Shown here: positions 52,390-64,000 of the stretch, in pieces
How positions within the stretch are numbered: the stretch's first letter is position 1
How the letters are laid out: each line of letters opens with the position of its first letter
NCBI GenBank assembly: GCA_011033025.1
Contig: WFMF01000239.1
Coordinates: 1-64,000, forward strand
Length of the DNA stretch: 64,000 nt
Reading direction: 5' to 3'
DNA from: Beroe forskalii
Lineage: Eukaryota; Ctenophora; Nuda; Beroida; Beroidae
Position numbers and translations under genes: made by a program
Notes under the pieces: generated by a model
Databases searched by the model: none
The model's input: only the letters and a program-made list of their open reading frames with translations
What the model was told of the DNA's origin: nothing

Positions 52390-55300
52390 TTAAAAGTGTC
52401 GGGAAAAAAACCCCAGCCTTGGCGTTTCCCAAAAAACGTTAATTTGCTTTCCAATTTTTCTTCTGACCTTGAAAAATTGGGTTATGACGTAAAAATCATG
52501 AACAATTTATAAAGAAATGGGAGTGCAGGTTTTAAAATTCAATTTTAGCCACGCAGATTGGTTAATGTTAAATCTTCCCAATGAATAATGAATCCAATAG
52601 CATTGATATCTTGACCACTTGACCACGGAAAGGCAGGTAATTTTCATCTGCCGTCGTTCTCCTCATAAAGCCCTGATTGGTTTTTTGGAATTTGACCCGG
52701 GGAATCAAAACCTTTTTTAGGATTGCCGGGAAACCCGGACTTTTGGAGCAGTCCCCCACAAGGGGTTTCCTTCTTCAGTTTCCCGGGAAAAGGTCCCCGA
52801 CAGTTAGATCGATCATAAAAAATAATATAAATTTACTTTTTTTTGTCCGGGGTGCTCCCCGGAAACCATTTTCTGTCATGCCCATCTGACAAATTTTTGT
52901 CTGTCCAGCCCCCATGAAAAAAAGTCTGTCTGCCCCCTGTCACCATGCCCTTTAAAGCAGGACAAAGGCCTCTGTCTGCTTTTTCCCGGACAAAATACCG
53001 GACATTTTCTTCCCTGTTTCCCCGCCCGTTGGGCCCACAACACAGGTTTCCACAGAAAAGGTACCCCCCTTTACACGGCTTTTGCCCTGAAATTGGGGGA
53101 AAAAAGGTTGGCAGGTAAAAATTGAGTAAAAATTTCCCAAGTTTTCCAACCTCGAAAAAAACCCTATAAAACACCCTCGTTTCATTCTAACGGGACCCTG
53201 TTTTGATACAACCCGGGGCCAGAAAGAACTGCCCACATGTTTAAATACCACCTACTGTGACAAAACTCCCCCCGGGGTCTGTGGTAGCCCGGGCCCAATC
53301 ACGGTAGAATTAACCAGGGGGGTACAATGCTGGGCTTCTGAGAGTCCCCCCCGGGCACTAAACTTCCCCCGCCTCCCTGGGACGGGGGCCCTGGGTGCCG
53401 GACAGTAGTTACCCACTGACATTTCTAGAAGGGAAGAGTTCCCATGGGGCATTTCTAAAAGGAAAAAAAGTTCCCCAGACTTTTCCTAGAAAAAAAAAGG
53501 GACTGTGGTTAAAAGGGGGCTTTTTCAAAAGGGAAAAGGGTTTTTAATTTTAAAGTATGAAAAAAGGAAAAGGGGAGTTATTCTGTAAAATCAGACCGAA
53601 AGGGCGGGCCCAAAAAAGCCCTCTTACTAAAAAAGAAAAAAAAACTGGAATCTTGCATTTTTCCCCCAACCATCTTCACCCAATCTGGGGGTTTCGTTTT
53701 TCAGGTCAATGTAACAGAAGAAACCCAAACGGGAAGGGTTTCACACCCCCGAACCCAAAAACTTCTCAGGGGTCTTTGCCTGAAAAAAAATGGTTTTAGT
53801 TCATATTTTGGGGTTTTGGAAAAAAAGGTCTGGGTTAAATGGGAAAAGGTTTTTTTTTATTTTTCAATGTAAAAAATTAAATTGTTTTGTTTTAATTAGT
53901 TTTAGCTGGTTGATATATTAAAATTAAAATAAAAAATATTGACTGGTCAAAATTAAAGGGAATGTGACACAGTAAAATTACTCTTTTTGCTCAAAATATC
54001 AATTTTCAAACCCCTTTTTGGGGAAGAATCCCCAAATAAACCCCCATGGTAAAATTTTTCTTTTTTTGGAAATTAAGTTAAATTTCTTTAATTTTTCTTT
54101 GATACATTTAAATGAAATGAAACACAAATTGTATTAATATAAAAGTTTTAAACATTAAAAAGGGTTAAACCAGCAAACAAGAAAAATCTTTTGGTCGAAA
54201 CTAAACGCCGAAAAAAAATGGGTTTAAACCCCAAGATTATTTGCAATCATCAGTCTATCATTTCTTGTTTTTTACCCCTTTTTTAATTTTCCCTTTCACA
54301 AAACCATTGCTTAAGGAAAGGGAAGAAAATAGAAAAATTCATACAAAAATTAAAATTAATAAAACAATAACGGGGAAAAAAAAAACCCCACCCCGGGATT
54401 CTTTTTCCCCACTAACCACCTGCAGGTCCTGATACTTTTCCCCTTCTTGTTTTACCCACTTCAAGTCATTAAACTAACAGTTGAGCTTTTCACAAAAGTA
54501 TTTTGAAGCAAAGGGGACCCCTGCTGTCTCTCCCCCCTCCCCTAAAACCCCGGGTCCAAACCCTGCCCCTTCCCTCCTTTATTAAAAGGAATGTTGTGCA
54601 GGTAAATTTGGGGAACAAAAGGGGAAACCCGGCATTCCCCCTTTCAAATGAAGGGGGCGGCCCCTATTCCCAAAAATTTTGCTCCCCCCTGGCTTTTTAA
54701 AAGGTTTAATTCAGATCAACCTGGGAAAATCCCCTTAGTTTTCCCCTTCCGGGGAAAAATTTCCGATGGAAAACCCCGGCTTTCCCCCTCCCTTTTGGAT
54801 GAACCGGGGAGTTCGAATAGGGCCAATTGGTTTGGGGTAAGTTGCTGTTTTCCGGGGTCCCCTTGGGGAAAAACGGCTTTTTTCAAGGGAAATTTTTTCC
54901 CTTTCTGGTTTCCAAAACCCTCTTAAAAACTAAAAAAGCAGGCTGAGTGCAGGATGATCTGGGAAAAAAATGCTTTTCCCTTTCCAATAATGGGAAAAGG
55001 TCCTTTTTTTAAAAAAACAGACTGTCTTTCGAAAACAGGCAGTCCATATAGAGGAATCCCCCAGGCACCCCAAATTTTTCAAAAACCCTTGGGGATCTCC
55101 CAAAGGGGCTGTGAAAAAAGGATATGGTAATTTTCCCCGAGTGAGATTTTTGCTGGGCTGGGGGGGTCCAGGGGGGGGACGGGCCCTTCAAGGTTCCCAA
55201 ACTGCCCCGGGCTGCCCGGGGTCGGGACCGGGAAATTCCCCCTCTGCCAGATGGTTCTCGGGGGTTTTTGTGTTTTTCCGCCTGATTTCCTAGTTCTCCC

Positions 55301-57860
55301 CCGGGGGTGATTCAGAAGGTTGAAAAAATCATATCCTCGTTTGAGGCAAAAAGGCACCACAAGGGGGGAATTGTGGAAAAACCTCCCCAACCCCGAGACG
55401 ACGGGGGGAATTTTCCCGCACTGATCAACGTTTCAGAAACCTTCAGGAGGGGGAAAGGGGGGGTTCATTTCATCTGGGTAAACCAAAAGATGCATGGGGA
55501 AATCAAATTTCAAAATTTTCTTTTTTTCTGGTCATCAGTACAATTTTTTCCCCCGGGGGGCCCCGTAAAAATTCATCAAAAAGTCCCCTTTTTCCCGTTG
55601 TATGCGTAGTTTTGGGGTTTTCAAAATCCCAAATTAATGCTGTCCGACACCAGACAAGTTCAAAAAAAAGAAAAACTCCAAAAAAATCATTTTTTAAATT
55701 TTTGGCCCATTTTTGCACGAAAAAAGAAGACGGGGGTCAAAAATAAACAAAATTTTTAAAAAAAGGGAAGTTTCTTTTCGAAATTAAAAAAAGTGGAAAA
55801 AAAGCTTTTTGGGCAGAAAAACAATTCAATGATTTATTATTTTCAAATGGGCATTTTAGGGGTTTACATGAGGGCCCCAATCCCCTTTTTTGGGGGTTCC
55901 CAATTATATTGCTAAATGACGCGCCAAAATTTCCCAAATAATCTGTGGAGGGGAACCAATCCCAAAAAGCTCTAAAAAAAAATTAAAAAGGGGCAAGCTT
56001 TCTTGGGAAGAAATCCTTGTAAAAACAACAAAAAAGGCAATTTTACGGGAAAAAACCCGGGTAAATGGGTCAGCTCTAACTTTGCAAAAAAGGACAATGA
56101 AAATTCATTAAAATATAGTGAAATTTTTTGCTCTAGGGCTCAAAACCCCATAAAATGAAAATTGCAATTTTCAGTGTTTGAAATTTAAAAAAAACAACTA
56201 TTTTTACCCACAAATTTGAGTAACTATCTTTCCCCAAAAAACTTTTTTTTCTTGTTTTGATGGCATTTTTCTTTGGGAATGATTCAAACCCTTTTTATTC
56301 CGAAAATTTTCGAAAAGCCCTGCATTGGTGGGAAAAATTTTGGGAAATTTTATTAAATTCTGAGATTTGATCCCCCTTCTTCAAAAAAAATTTTTCTGAG
56401 ACTCAAAATTCAATTTACAACCTTTATCAAAAAATTGTTTTTATTACAAGAGATGTCTGTTAAAAAAATTTTTTAATGCTGTTTATGAAGGATATCCCAC
56501 CTCAAGGGGTTAATCTTGGGGCAAAAAAAATTTTTGGGGAAGCCCCTTGGTAAATTTTGGGGGTGGTTTTTACTTACTAAAAGACCCCTTATCCCTTTAA
56601 AATGTAATTTTCCTAAATTCCCAACCCCAATATTTTTGGGGGAAATCTTCCCCCAAGGGACATCTTTAGAACATAAATTCTGCAAATTTTCCTGCAGGCC
56701 TGGAAATATCCTTTTGGACAATGGTCTGAAAAAATGGGGGGGATTTTAAAGGGGGCCGGGGTGAAGGTTGGGGCAAATCCCCGGGGAAAACAGGGAAACA
56801 TTTTTTGGGGAACCCCAAAGGGGTTTTAGGATACGGGAAAATCGAAAAAAGGCGTGGGAAGGGACCCTTAAAATTTATCTTACTTATAAAGGGGACGGTC
56901 CAGCAAACCCCCAAAAATTTCAGGGGTTGGAATAAGGGTTGAAAATGGGGCCCATTTCCTTTTAAAACCTTCCCGAGACAATTTGAAAAACCCCCCAACT
57001 TTCCCCAGGGGTTTGGGGGTTTTTTCATTTTAAAAAATCCACCGAGACATTTTGTACCCCCAAACTTTTAAGGTTCATTTGAAGGGGTTTGGGGTATTTT
57101 CCCTGGGAAAAGCCTGTCCGGTTTGGGCAAGTTTAGGGGGGCAGTCCGCGGTTTCCAAACCCCAGATCAAAATACCCTTTCCCCGAGTACACGACGCAGT
57201 CCAAGGGATGGGTTTTTGAAACAACGACCTCACGGGGTCGGGCGTCACGTCATTAAAATGAGGGTATCTGGCCTTTTATTAATCATGCTCAGATTAATTT
57301 GACTACTTCCAAAAATTTCCAATAAAAAAAGAAAATATAAGAAAATTTTAAAACAGGAACTTAGAAACGAAACATTCCTAAAACCGGTTTCCTCCAGACC
57401 GGGCCTGAAGGTTCCCTTGGGGGCCAAAAGGGAGGAAAGGGGGTCCCCTGGAAAAGTAATTTGCCGTACATAGTTGTTTCCTTAAATTTGAGATAAATTT
57501 TACCTTTTTAAAAAACTGCAAAAGGTTTTTTAAATTTTTTTGGGGAATTCCGTAACTCCCCGGGGGGATTTTCAAAGGGTTCCCCCAATCCCCGAAATTC
57601 CTTTTAAATTTATATCAGAAAAAATTTACCGACAAGAAATCAGGGGGAATTTGCTTTTTAAAACATATCCCATTGGACTGCAAATAATTTTCCCCGAATA
57701 GTTGGGAAATTAACCTTAACTGCCAAAAAAATACGAAAAGGGTTTAGTATTCACCGATACTCCCAATTTTTTTAAATTTTAGAAAATCCCAACCTTTGAC
57801 TATTGTTGATGTTTAAAAAGATTCCCCAAAAAATACCAAAATAAACAGAAACCAATTTCA
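52390..57860. other. Abnormal homopolymer-rich stretch, probably poor consensus sequence
   Basis: Base texture changes sharply here. Runs of 3-8 identical bases (AAAAAA, TTTTTT, GGGG, CCCC) occur nearly everywhere, on all four bases, and CCCCGGG/GGGAAAA patterns dominate. The flanks do not look like this. No exon with clean splice sites can be read, yet one GCC2-type unit is still discernible near 53.3 kb. This is what homopolymer-length errors in a low-coverage or unpolished consensus would produce. Open frames listed by any gene finder in this interval should not be trusted. Confidence 0.7.
53255..53425 (-). pseudogene. Degraded GCC2/GCC3-type exon in poor sequence
   Basis: On the minus strand the frame reads SVGNYCPAP, then PVPGRRGKFSARGGLSEAQH and CTP. 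This mirrors intact units of the gene at 58-63 kb such as GHYCPTGTADPVPCPLGTFS plus GLSKSAEC. It is therefore probably a real downstream exon of that gene whose sequence is damaged by insertions (runs of G and C) rather than a true pseudogene. Confidence 0.45.
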
Positions 57861-58217
57861 AGGCTCATCTACCCGATTTGATTCAGGGTTGGAATTTTAT
57901 GGAGGTGGGAAGGCATAAATTAGGAACCAAGACATGGGAGTGCTGGGTACTGGAATGAGCTAAAGAGAAGGATTTGGGAATTAGATCAAGCTAAAAAGGA
58001 AGTATTGAGATACTAGAACAAGCTGAATTGGGTATGAGCCTGGAAAATAGTTCTAGAGCTAAAATGGGAAGTTGTGGGGAATGGAACAAGCTGAAGAGGG
58101 GAGTGAACTGGGAACTAGCTTATAAATGATAGATGGGTTCTTCGAGATTTCATGCTCCCAACAAGGGCAGAAACAAGGAGAAGAAGACACTCAGATGTAG
58201 TAAAGAAGTTAACTCAC

Positions 58218-61200
58218 CGCAGGGCAAGGGGAGGGTTGCTCGTTGCCTCCTGCACAGAAGTGTCCCATGGGGCAGGGTGTCCCTGCTGTCATCTTAGTGT
58301 TGGGACAATACTTCCCTGGGGCACATCGGGAACATTCGTTAGGCGTCCCTGCATCCTGTGGAGTGTTGTTATCGTTACTGAGGGATGGGAATATGGTAAC
58401 AATGGCAAGGAAAACTTTGCCAAACTATGACAAACCCAAGAAAAATCCAAGAAAAAAGGGGAATTATTTTCCAAAGTTTAGTAGTTTACCCCCTCCCCAC
58501 AATAATAGCGAGTTGATGACATCACAACCATACTCACGGCACTGTAAGTCCCTGCCGGACAAGGCACTTGGTCGGGAGCCCCAGCAGCCGTATAGTACCC
58601 CGCTTCAGCCTTGTTCTGGGTGGGGACAGCACTCTGTCCCGTGCAGTAGTAACCAGCCGAGCAGTCACCGGTGGGGGTGGGGCTGTTTGCTGTAGCACAG
58701 TACTTCCTGAGGGAGTTAGAGGCTTAGGGGTATTTCACGTTTAAATCCATGTTTCGAAAATTTTGAAAAGTTCATGGGAAATAGTCTGCCAATAGGATCT
58801 TACTTTTTATACAGGAATGATACCGCATACCTACTTACTTATTTAGTTTCAACACCAGCAAATTGAACAATAGTATGAAATTGCCCCCTTACCCTGGCGG
58901 GCAGGTATCGCAGTCGGTATCCCTCTTAGCTCCTATGTTCTCTCTGTAGAAGCCCGCAGCACACGCTTCAGGGAAAGTAGCTCCCCTGGGACAGTACCCT
59001 CCAGCGGGACACGGTCCTCCAGTGATGGAACCTTGCGGGGGCGCCTGAGAGGGTGGTGTCAGGGTGAAGTGGTGTCAGAGTATACTGGTGTCAAGGTATA
59101 CTGGTGTCAAAGATGAACTGGTGTCAGGGGAAATGGTGTCAGGGTGAACTGGTGTCAAGTAAACAGGTGTCAGGATAAACTAGAGTTAAGTGAACTGGAG
59201 TCAAATTATACTGGTGTCGGGTATACTGGTTTCAGGGCGAACAGGTGTCAAGGATGAAGTGGTGTCAAGGATGAACTGGTGTCAAGGATATATTGGTGTC
59301 AGGGGGAACTGCTGTCGAGGATGAACTGGTGTCAGGGGGAACTGGTGTCAGTCGTCAGATAGTCCCAAAGTACAAACCGAGGTGTAGGCTCCGTTCTGAC
59401 AGAAGTATCCGGGGTCACATTTACCTCGGGGCTCCGTAAGACCAGGTCCATCGCAATAGTTACCTGTTGGAACGAAATTCATGATAGATTACTCAAGATC
59501 GGTTTAAAATCAATGAATTTCGATACCAATTCTAGTCTTTAAAATGATTCCATGCGTAAGAAATGGAGGAATATTAAATTATTCCATATTTGGAATAACC
59601 TCCTCCTCTTACCAGGGGAGCAGGGAAGACACTCCGCTGACTTTGAGAGACCTGTGGAACTGCTGAACGTTCCAAGTGGACAAGGGACAGGGTCAGCGGT
59701 ACCAGTGGGACAGTAGTGACCCTGAAATTATGAAGTAGTTACCCTGAAACGAATTAGTGACCCTCGGTGGCAATAGTAGAACTGCTCATACCCCAAGGAT
59801 ATCTCATCATTTATCACACACCACCTTTGTAATATTACCCTGGTAACATTACCATGGTAACACACTAACCTGTGGGCATGGATCTCCTGCCACCATACCA
59901 GCGCTACTGCAAGCTTTACCAGCCTGGCACACTGTACAGGAGGAATAACTCTCTGCCGCAGCATCCTCATTATTCAGATAGAATCCTGGGGCAGGAGAAA
60001 GTTTACTTGATAAATTCTCGTTTAAAAGGACAAGCATCTTTTGTCATCAATCAAACAATTATTCTATCATTTTGTAAACGCCAATACCGTTACCATCGCC
60101 AAAGTTGAAAACCATGGGCAAGTGGCCAAGTTATTTGTACATTTACACATTGTCTGACCTCTGGGACATGGCAAGTTGCCAAGTTACCAAGACATTTATT
60201 TATTCTGACCTCTGGGACAGGGTGTCCCTGTGTCGGTTGTTCCTGCTGGACAGTAGTGTCCTGCCGTACACTCAGCAGGCTGAGAGGGAAGCAGTCAGGG
60301 ATTTAGGATTTCAGAATAATCTTTGAGAATTTTATAGGAATGTACTTGAATTTGAAACATTAGAATTATGAACGGATCACATGAATAAAACTGGAGAGGA
60401 GTTTGGTACTCAGGCATAGGCAATTTCAGAATTTGGCACAGTTTTAAAGTATAAACCACAAAACTCTCACCTCGACAGTGCCGATGGTGTTACAGTAGTG
60501 TCCGGGAGGGCACTTCGTGCAGTCAGCAACTTGGAACAAACCCCTCAGATTGCTGTATGTTCCTTTGGGACATCCAATAGGACTTGAAGCCTGGGGGATT
60601 AATTCCATGGTTTCATATTTTTACTAAATTTTTTTAGGTTGAAACATAGGAATCATAGAATACAGATCTGTGGTTTGGCTTTTTTGACGGCTACTTTCAG
60701 CTTCATTCAAGGAACAGACCGCATCATTTTCCACCAAAGACGTCAGGGAGTCCTTTGTGAAATAGGACTCTCTACTCTACTCACCTTATCTCCGGACAGA
60801 CAGTAGTAGCCCTGGGGGCAAGCATCCTCTGGTTTCTAACTCACCATATCCCCAGACAGACAGTAGTAGCCCTGAGGGCACGCATCCTCTGGTTTCTACT
60901 CACCTTATCTCCGGACAGACAGTAGTAGCCCTGAGGACATGCATCCTCTGGTTTCTACTCACCTTATCCCCAGACAGACAGTAGTAGCCCTGGGGGCAAG
61001 CATCCTCTGGTTTCTAACTCACCTTATCCCCAGACAGACAGTAGTAGCCCTGAGGGCACGCATCCTCTGGTTTCTACTCACCTTATCCCCAGACAGACAG
61101 TAGTAGCCCTGAGGACATGCATCCTCTGGTTTCTAACTCACCTTATCTCCAGACAGACAGTAGTAGCCCTGAGGACAAGCATCTTCTGGTAGAGCTGGGG

Positions 61201-63354
61201 GAGTGGTCCGACCAGCCAGACAGTTGGTACCTGTGGAGCGTTTAGTGCGGGAGTGGACAGGCAGTGAGGGAGATAGATGAAAGAGCTTAGTGATAAAAGA
61301 AAATAGATCTTTCCCGGTCATACTGACAGATACTTTCCAGCAAACCAGAACAATGCACTTAAACATAATGTTGAAATTTCCTAGGACGGCTACAAGTACT
61401 AAAAAAGGAGAGTGAAGATACCTGCAGGACAGAAATACTCTTCCTTCATGACATCCTCTGTAAGACCAGGTAACCAGCAGTAGTGCCCAGCTAGACATGT
61501 GGTACAAGATGCTGCTGCAGGACCCTGGGAGTTTAAAATGGTGTCAAGGTAAACTGGTGTCAGGGTAAACTGGTGTGAAGGTCAACTGTTGTCAAGATAA
61601 ACTGGTGGTTGTGGTGTCAAGGCAACCAGCAGTAGTGCCCTGCTAGACATGTGGTACAAGATGCTGCTGCAGGACCCTGGGAGTTTAAAATGGTGTCAAG
61701 GTGAAGTGGTGTCCAGGTTAACTGGTGTCAGGGTAAACTGGTGTGAAGGTCAACTGTTGTCAAGATAAACTGGTGGTTGTGGTGTCAAGGCAACCAGCAG
61801 TAGTGCCCTGCTAGACACGTGGTACAAGATGCTGCTGCAGGACCCTGGGGTTTAGGATGGTGTCAAGGTAAACTGGTGTCAAGGTGAATTGGTGCCAAGG
61901 TAAACTGGTGTCAAGGTAAACTGGTGTCAAGGTAAATTGGTGCCAAGGTAAACTGGTGTCAAGGTAAACTGGTGTCAAGGTGAAGTGGTGTCAAGGTAAT
62001 CTGGTGTCAAGGTAATCTGGTGTCAAGGTAAACTGGTGTTAAGGTAAACTAGTGATTGTGGTGTCCAGGTTAATTGGCGAGGTTAAGGTAGATAGGTGTA
62101 AAAGCAAACTGTGTCAAGTTGAATCAAGTGAGTTGCTGTCCAGCAAAGACCCGGGCTCTACTCACAGAGAAGGTTCCTTTGTTACAGATCGTCATAGAGT
62201 TGAGACCTGCCGTAGGACACTCGTACCCCGCCTCACAGTGCAGACACGAATCCAAACTCTGCGGGAGAAAGGAAGGGAAATGAGTCGAAACTCTGGGGGA
62301 GAAAGGAAGGGAAATGAGAAGATTGAAATAAATGGTTGCAATGAGGTTCAACAGCTTCCGAAAATTTGATTCTAGAAATGAACAAAAAAGAATGATGACG
62401 AAGATCAAATCAATCACAATTCAGACAATGACAACTGCAGTTTTGAATCTATTTGATTGATTGAAAAAGATTACTAATAAATAGAAAACCTAGGAGTAAT
62501 TGAGAAAAAAATACTAATAACATCTCCGTTTTTGCTGGGGTTGTAAGTTTTCTGTGGGCATTCCTGCGGTGCTGTGGAGCTCTGGGGACAGTACCGGCCC
62601 ACAGGACAATCCTTGCAGTCCTCCTTACGTTCCAAACCTTCCACATCGTTGTAGGTTCCTGGTGTCGAGGGAAGGTTTCATGTTTAAAGCGGCAATTTGG
62701 CTGAAAATCTTGATTTTCACGGTTTTACCTGCCAGCGCTGGACATAAGAAATAAGATACAGTCAAAGACCGTTAAAAAGGTTGAAATATGAGGAAGTGAT
62801 AAGCAAAAGCTTACGAATTATGAAATATTGAAATGAAAGTAAAGGAGGGCACATACCAGCAGGACAGGGTAGCTCGTGTCCGGCTTTGGTTCCCCTCAGA
62901 CAGTACTTTCCCGGGTTACAGAGCGGCAGATCTACAGCCTTATCCTCACTACCCGTACAGTACCTAGGATATGAGGGAGTTTGAGATGGCGTAGCATGTT
63001 TACATGGGGAGAGGAGGGGTTATGATTATGATTTGGCCCTTGTAAGAAGGTTCATTAATTTGAGAGGGGCTTCGATAAACATGAGTTTCTGAGTTGTTTT
63101 TTGGGATGCCATTCCATTTTAATTCTCTTAGAATGCCGTAATTTCAGAAAACATTCCATCACTTTGGTTCTTGTCATTGGCCGCAGTGTGGCCGCCGCAC
63201 GGCTGTTGGAATAGGAGTATAACACCTTAAAAATAATTTTCAAAAATATAAAAATACCGCTCACCTTCCCTTAGGGCACTCCGAGCACTCATCCGGACTG
63301 CTGAGTCCCATTCGCTCCGTGTACTTCCCAGATGGACAGGGGTATTGCTTAGCA
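58218..63354 (-). CDS. GCC2/GCC3-repeat cysteine-rich extracellular protein (partial)
   Basis: Fourteen exons in coding order: 63,265-63,354; 62,857-62,963; about 62,522-62,658; 62,166-62,258; 61,422-61,524; 61,142-61,230; 60,471-60,590; 60,210-60,279; 59,870-59,985; 59,613-59,721; 59,378-59,463; 58,893-59,044; 58,538-58,706; 58,218-58,355. Nearly every exon carries one unit of the form CxxCPxGxYCPxGT...CPxGTYS, the GCC2/GCC3 (ephrin-receptor-like) cysteine repeat, for example CPPGHYCNTIG, GHYCPTGTADPVPCPLGTFS and CSAGYYCTGQS. Such repeats form long disulphide-bonded stalks in secreted or cell-surface proteins of animals and protists. Neither the start nor the end is seen. The 5' part lies past the first exon here or outside the window, and the 3' part runs into the damaged sequence. 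Introns hold minisatellites and partial exon copies. Confidence 0.85.
59055..59345. repeat. 16-17 base minisatellite in a GCC2/GCC3-gene intron
   Basis: About 17 degenerate copies of a TGGTGTCAGGGTGAAC / TGGTGTCAAGGATGAAC unit occupy nearly the whole intron between 59,045 and 59,377. The same unit type recurs in the intron at 61.5-62.1 kb. Confidence 0.8.
60781..61196 (-). repeat. Seven-copy 60-base array of exon pieces with splice-site-like junctions
   Basis: On the coding strand each unit is AGGATGCTTGCCCCCAGGGC, then TACTACTGTCTGTC[C/T], then GGAGATAAG/GTGAGTTAGAAACCAG. It encodes (E)DACPQGYYCLSGDK, the second half of the exon at 61,142-61,230, followed by a GTGAGT donor. Six extra copies follow the real exon. 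Three sub-types, marked by GGGGGCAAGC, GAGGGCACGC and GAGGACATGC, alternate, so a three-unit block of about 180 bases was itself duplicated. Only 16 bases separate one donor from the next acceptor-like AG. Confidence 0.85.
61478..62085 (-). repeat. Minisatellite and two truncated copies of a GCC2 exon
   Basis: The start of the exon at 61,422-61,524 (coding strand GGTCCTGCAGCAGCATCTTG to CACTACTGCTGGTT) is repeated at about 61,620-61,679 and 61,796-61,853. Each copy keeps the CCCAG acceptor but loses the exon's second half and donor. The copies are separated by, and followed by, runs of the 16-base unit GGTGTCAAGGTAAACT, giving a compound unit of about 176 bases. Confidence 0.8.
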
Positions 63355-63364
63355 CTGGAGGAAG

Positions 63365-63545
63365 CAAAATACCGGTTACCATTTCTAAACAAATCCAGTT
63401 ACGGTTGACTAAAACGCCCGGTTAAACGGTATTTCGGATTCGGTCCGGTTAACCGAACGTTTCCCTAAAGAGTTAATCGTTTCGGTTGAATGGAAACACC
63501 AGGTTAACCGGTATTTCGGATGCAGTTCGGCCATGTTAGAATTCG
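63365..63545. repeat. CCGGTTAACC-rich dispersed repeat
   Basis: Two adjacent copies of a block with CGGTTGA[C/A]T, AACGCCCGGTTAA or ACACCAGGTTAACC, CGGTATTTCGGAT and GTTTCCC. It is related to the block in the carboxypeptidase intron at 10,640-10,738. It lies just upstream of the first supported GCC2/GCC3 exon. Confidence 0.55.
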
Positions 63546-63929
63546 GAAGTTTCCCGCAACAGTTAATCGAAAATTCAAAATATTCATTAATTTTTTAAAG
63601 AAACAACCCGTTATTCCGTGAGGAGGTGGACTCTTAATAAATATCCTCTCAGCACTGGACAAAGGATTTCACAGCACGGGCTCCAAGGCTCCACTAGCCC
63701 TAAGAATCTATAATAGGAGCTATAATAGCATTCAGCCCTATAATAATATAGTTCAGTATTCATTATAAGACTAAATTCCCATTTAATATGGTGCCCTAAT
63801 AACACCCATAATGTCACATGGCCCAGCTGACCTTTAAATAAACTATTTCCCATTCTGAAACCTCAAATTTGATCGAGCTACTGGAGAATTCGTTACAGTT
63901 TAAACTTGTTGAACATTTCCTATCGAAAG

Positions 63930-64000
63930 ATGAAGACCGTCTATGTCCTATCGGTGCTTGTCTCCTGTTGTTTGGTCACACTAGGAGGCGACCAAGTAGT
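63930..64000 (+). CDS. Start of a secreted protein, paralogue of the 49.7 kb gene (cut by window end)
   Basis: The ATG at 63,930 opens MKTVYVLSVLVSCCLVTLGG, a clear signal peptide. About 60 bases of 5' flank and most of this coding start match the minus-strand gene at 50,730, including GAATTCGTTACAGTTTAAAC and GAACATTTCCTATCGAAA. Unlike that copy, the frame here is open through the signal peptide to the end of the window. The two paralogues point away from each other, with the GCC2/GCC3 gene between them. Family unknown. Confidence 0.6.
   Translation, partial: MKTVYVLSVLVSCCLVTLGGDQV

Noticed and set aside
56516..56749. Frame in the homopolymer-rich block containing a kinase-like GNILLDN string
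   Set aside because: The surrounding sequence is unreliable and no other kinase motif is present; a single short string is not evidence.

Overview
The window is nuclear DNA of a multicellular animal. The genes carry canonical GT-AG introns, mostly 80 bp to 2 kb. Their products are a HAP2/GCS1 gamete fusogen, an actin-severing gelsolin of the invertebrate three-repeat type, Mediator subunit 16, inositol-pentakisphosphate 2-kinase, a SHIPPO-repeat axonemal protein, a digestive-type carboxypeptidase, a prolidase and a GCC2/GCC3 cysteine-rich protein. An AT-rich background with short CGCGCG-rich patches, plus HAP2, suits an early-branching or otherwise HAP2-retaining invertebrate such as a cnidarian or sponge relative. 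I cannot name the phylum.

Layout. 1-5.2 kb holds no recognisable gene, only GC-rich patches and foldback repeats. 5.2-14.1 kb (+) is a SHIPPO-repeat gene whose 5 kb intron contains, on the same strand, a secreted carboxypeptidase A/B joined in frame to a prolidase. 15.8-20.65 kb (+) is a complete HAP2 gene. 22.3-25.85 kb (-) is a gelsolin-like gene. 25.9-38.6 kb is a gene desert rich in TGACGTCA-containing repeats, E-boxes, palindromes and tandem repeats. 38.6-40.4 kb (-) is IPPK without its first exon. 42.8-45.2 kb (+) is a single-exon MED16. 46.4-49.1 kb (+) holds two exons of a cyclin-B-like N terminus with no cyclin box in view. 49.7-50.7 kb (-) is a four-exon secreted cysteine-rich protein of unknown family, and the start of a close paralogue lies in opposite orientation at the right edge. 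52.4-57.9 kb is an abnormal homopolymer-rich stretch that looks like poor consensus sequence. 58.2-63.4 kb (-) is at least 14 exons of a GCC2/GCC3-repeat protein.

Themes. (1) A flagellar/ciliary gene and the gamete fusogen are neighbours on one strand. Sequences matching the RFX X-box lie inside the first and upstream of the second, which suggests a shared sperm or ciliated-cell programme (inference). (2) Several genes carry tandem copies of short segments that include splice sites or exon pieces, most strikingly a seven-copy 60-bp array in the GCC2/GCC3 gene. (3) Several otherwise convincing exons are broken by one-base frameshifts, often in short homopolymers, which points to residual assembly errors rather than pseudogenes.
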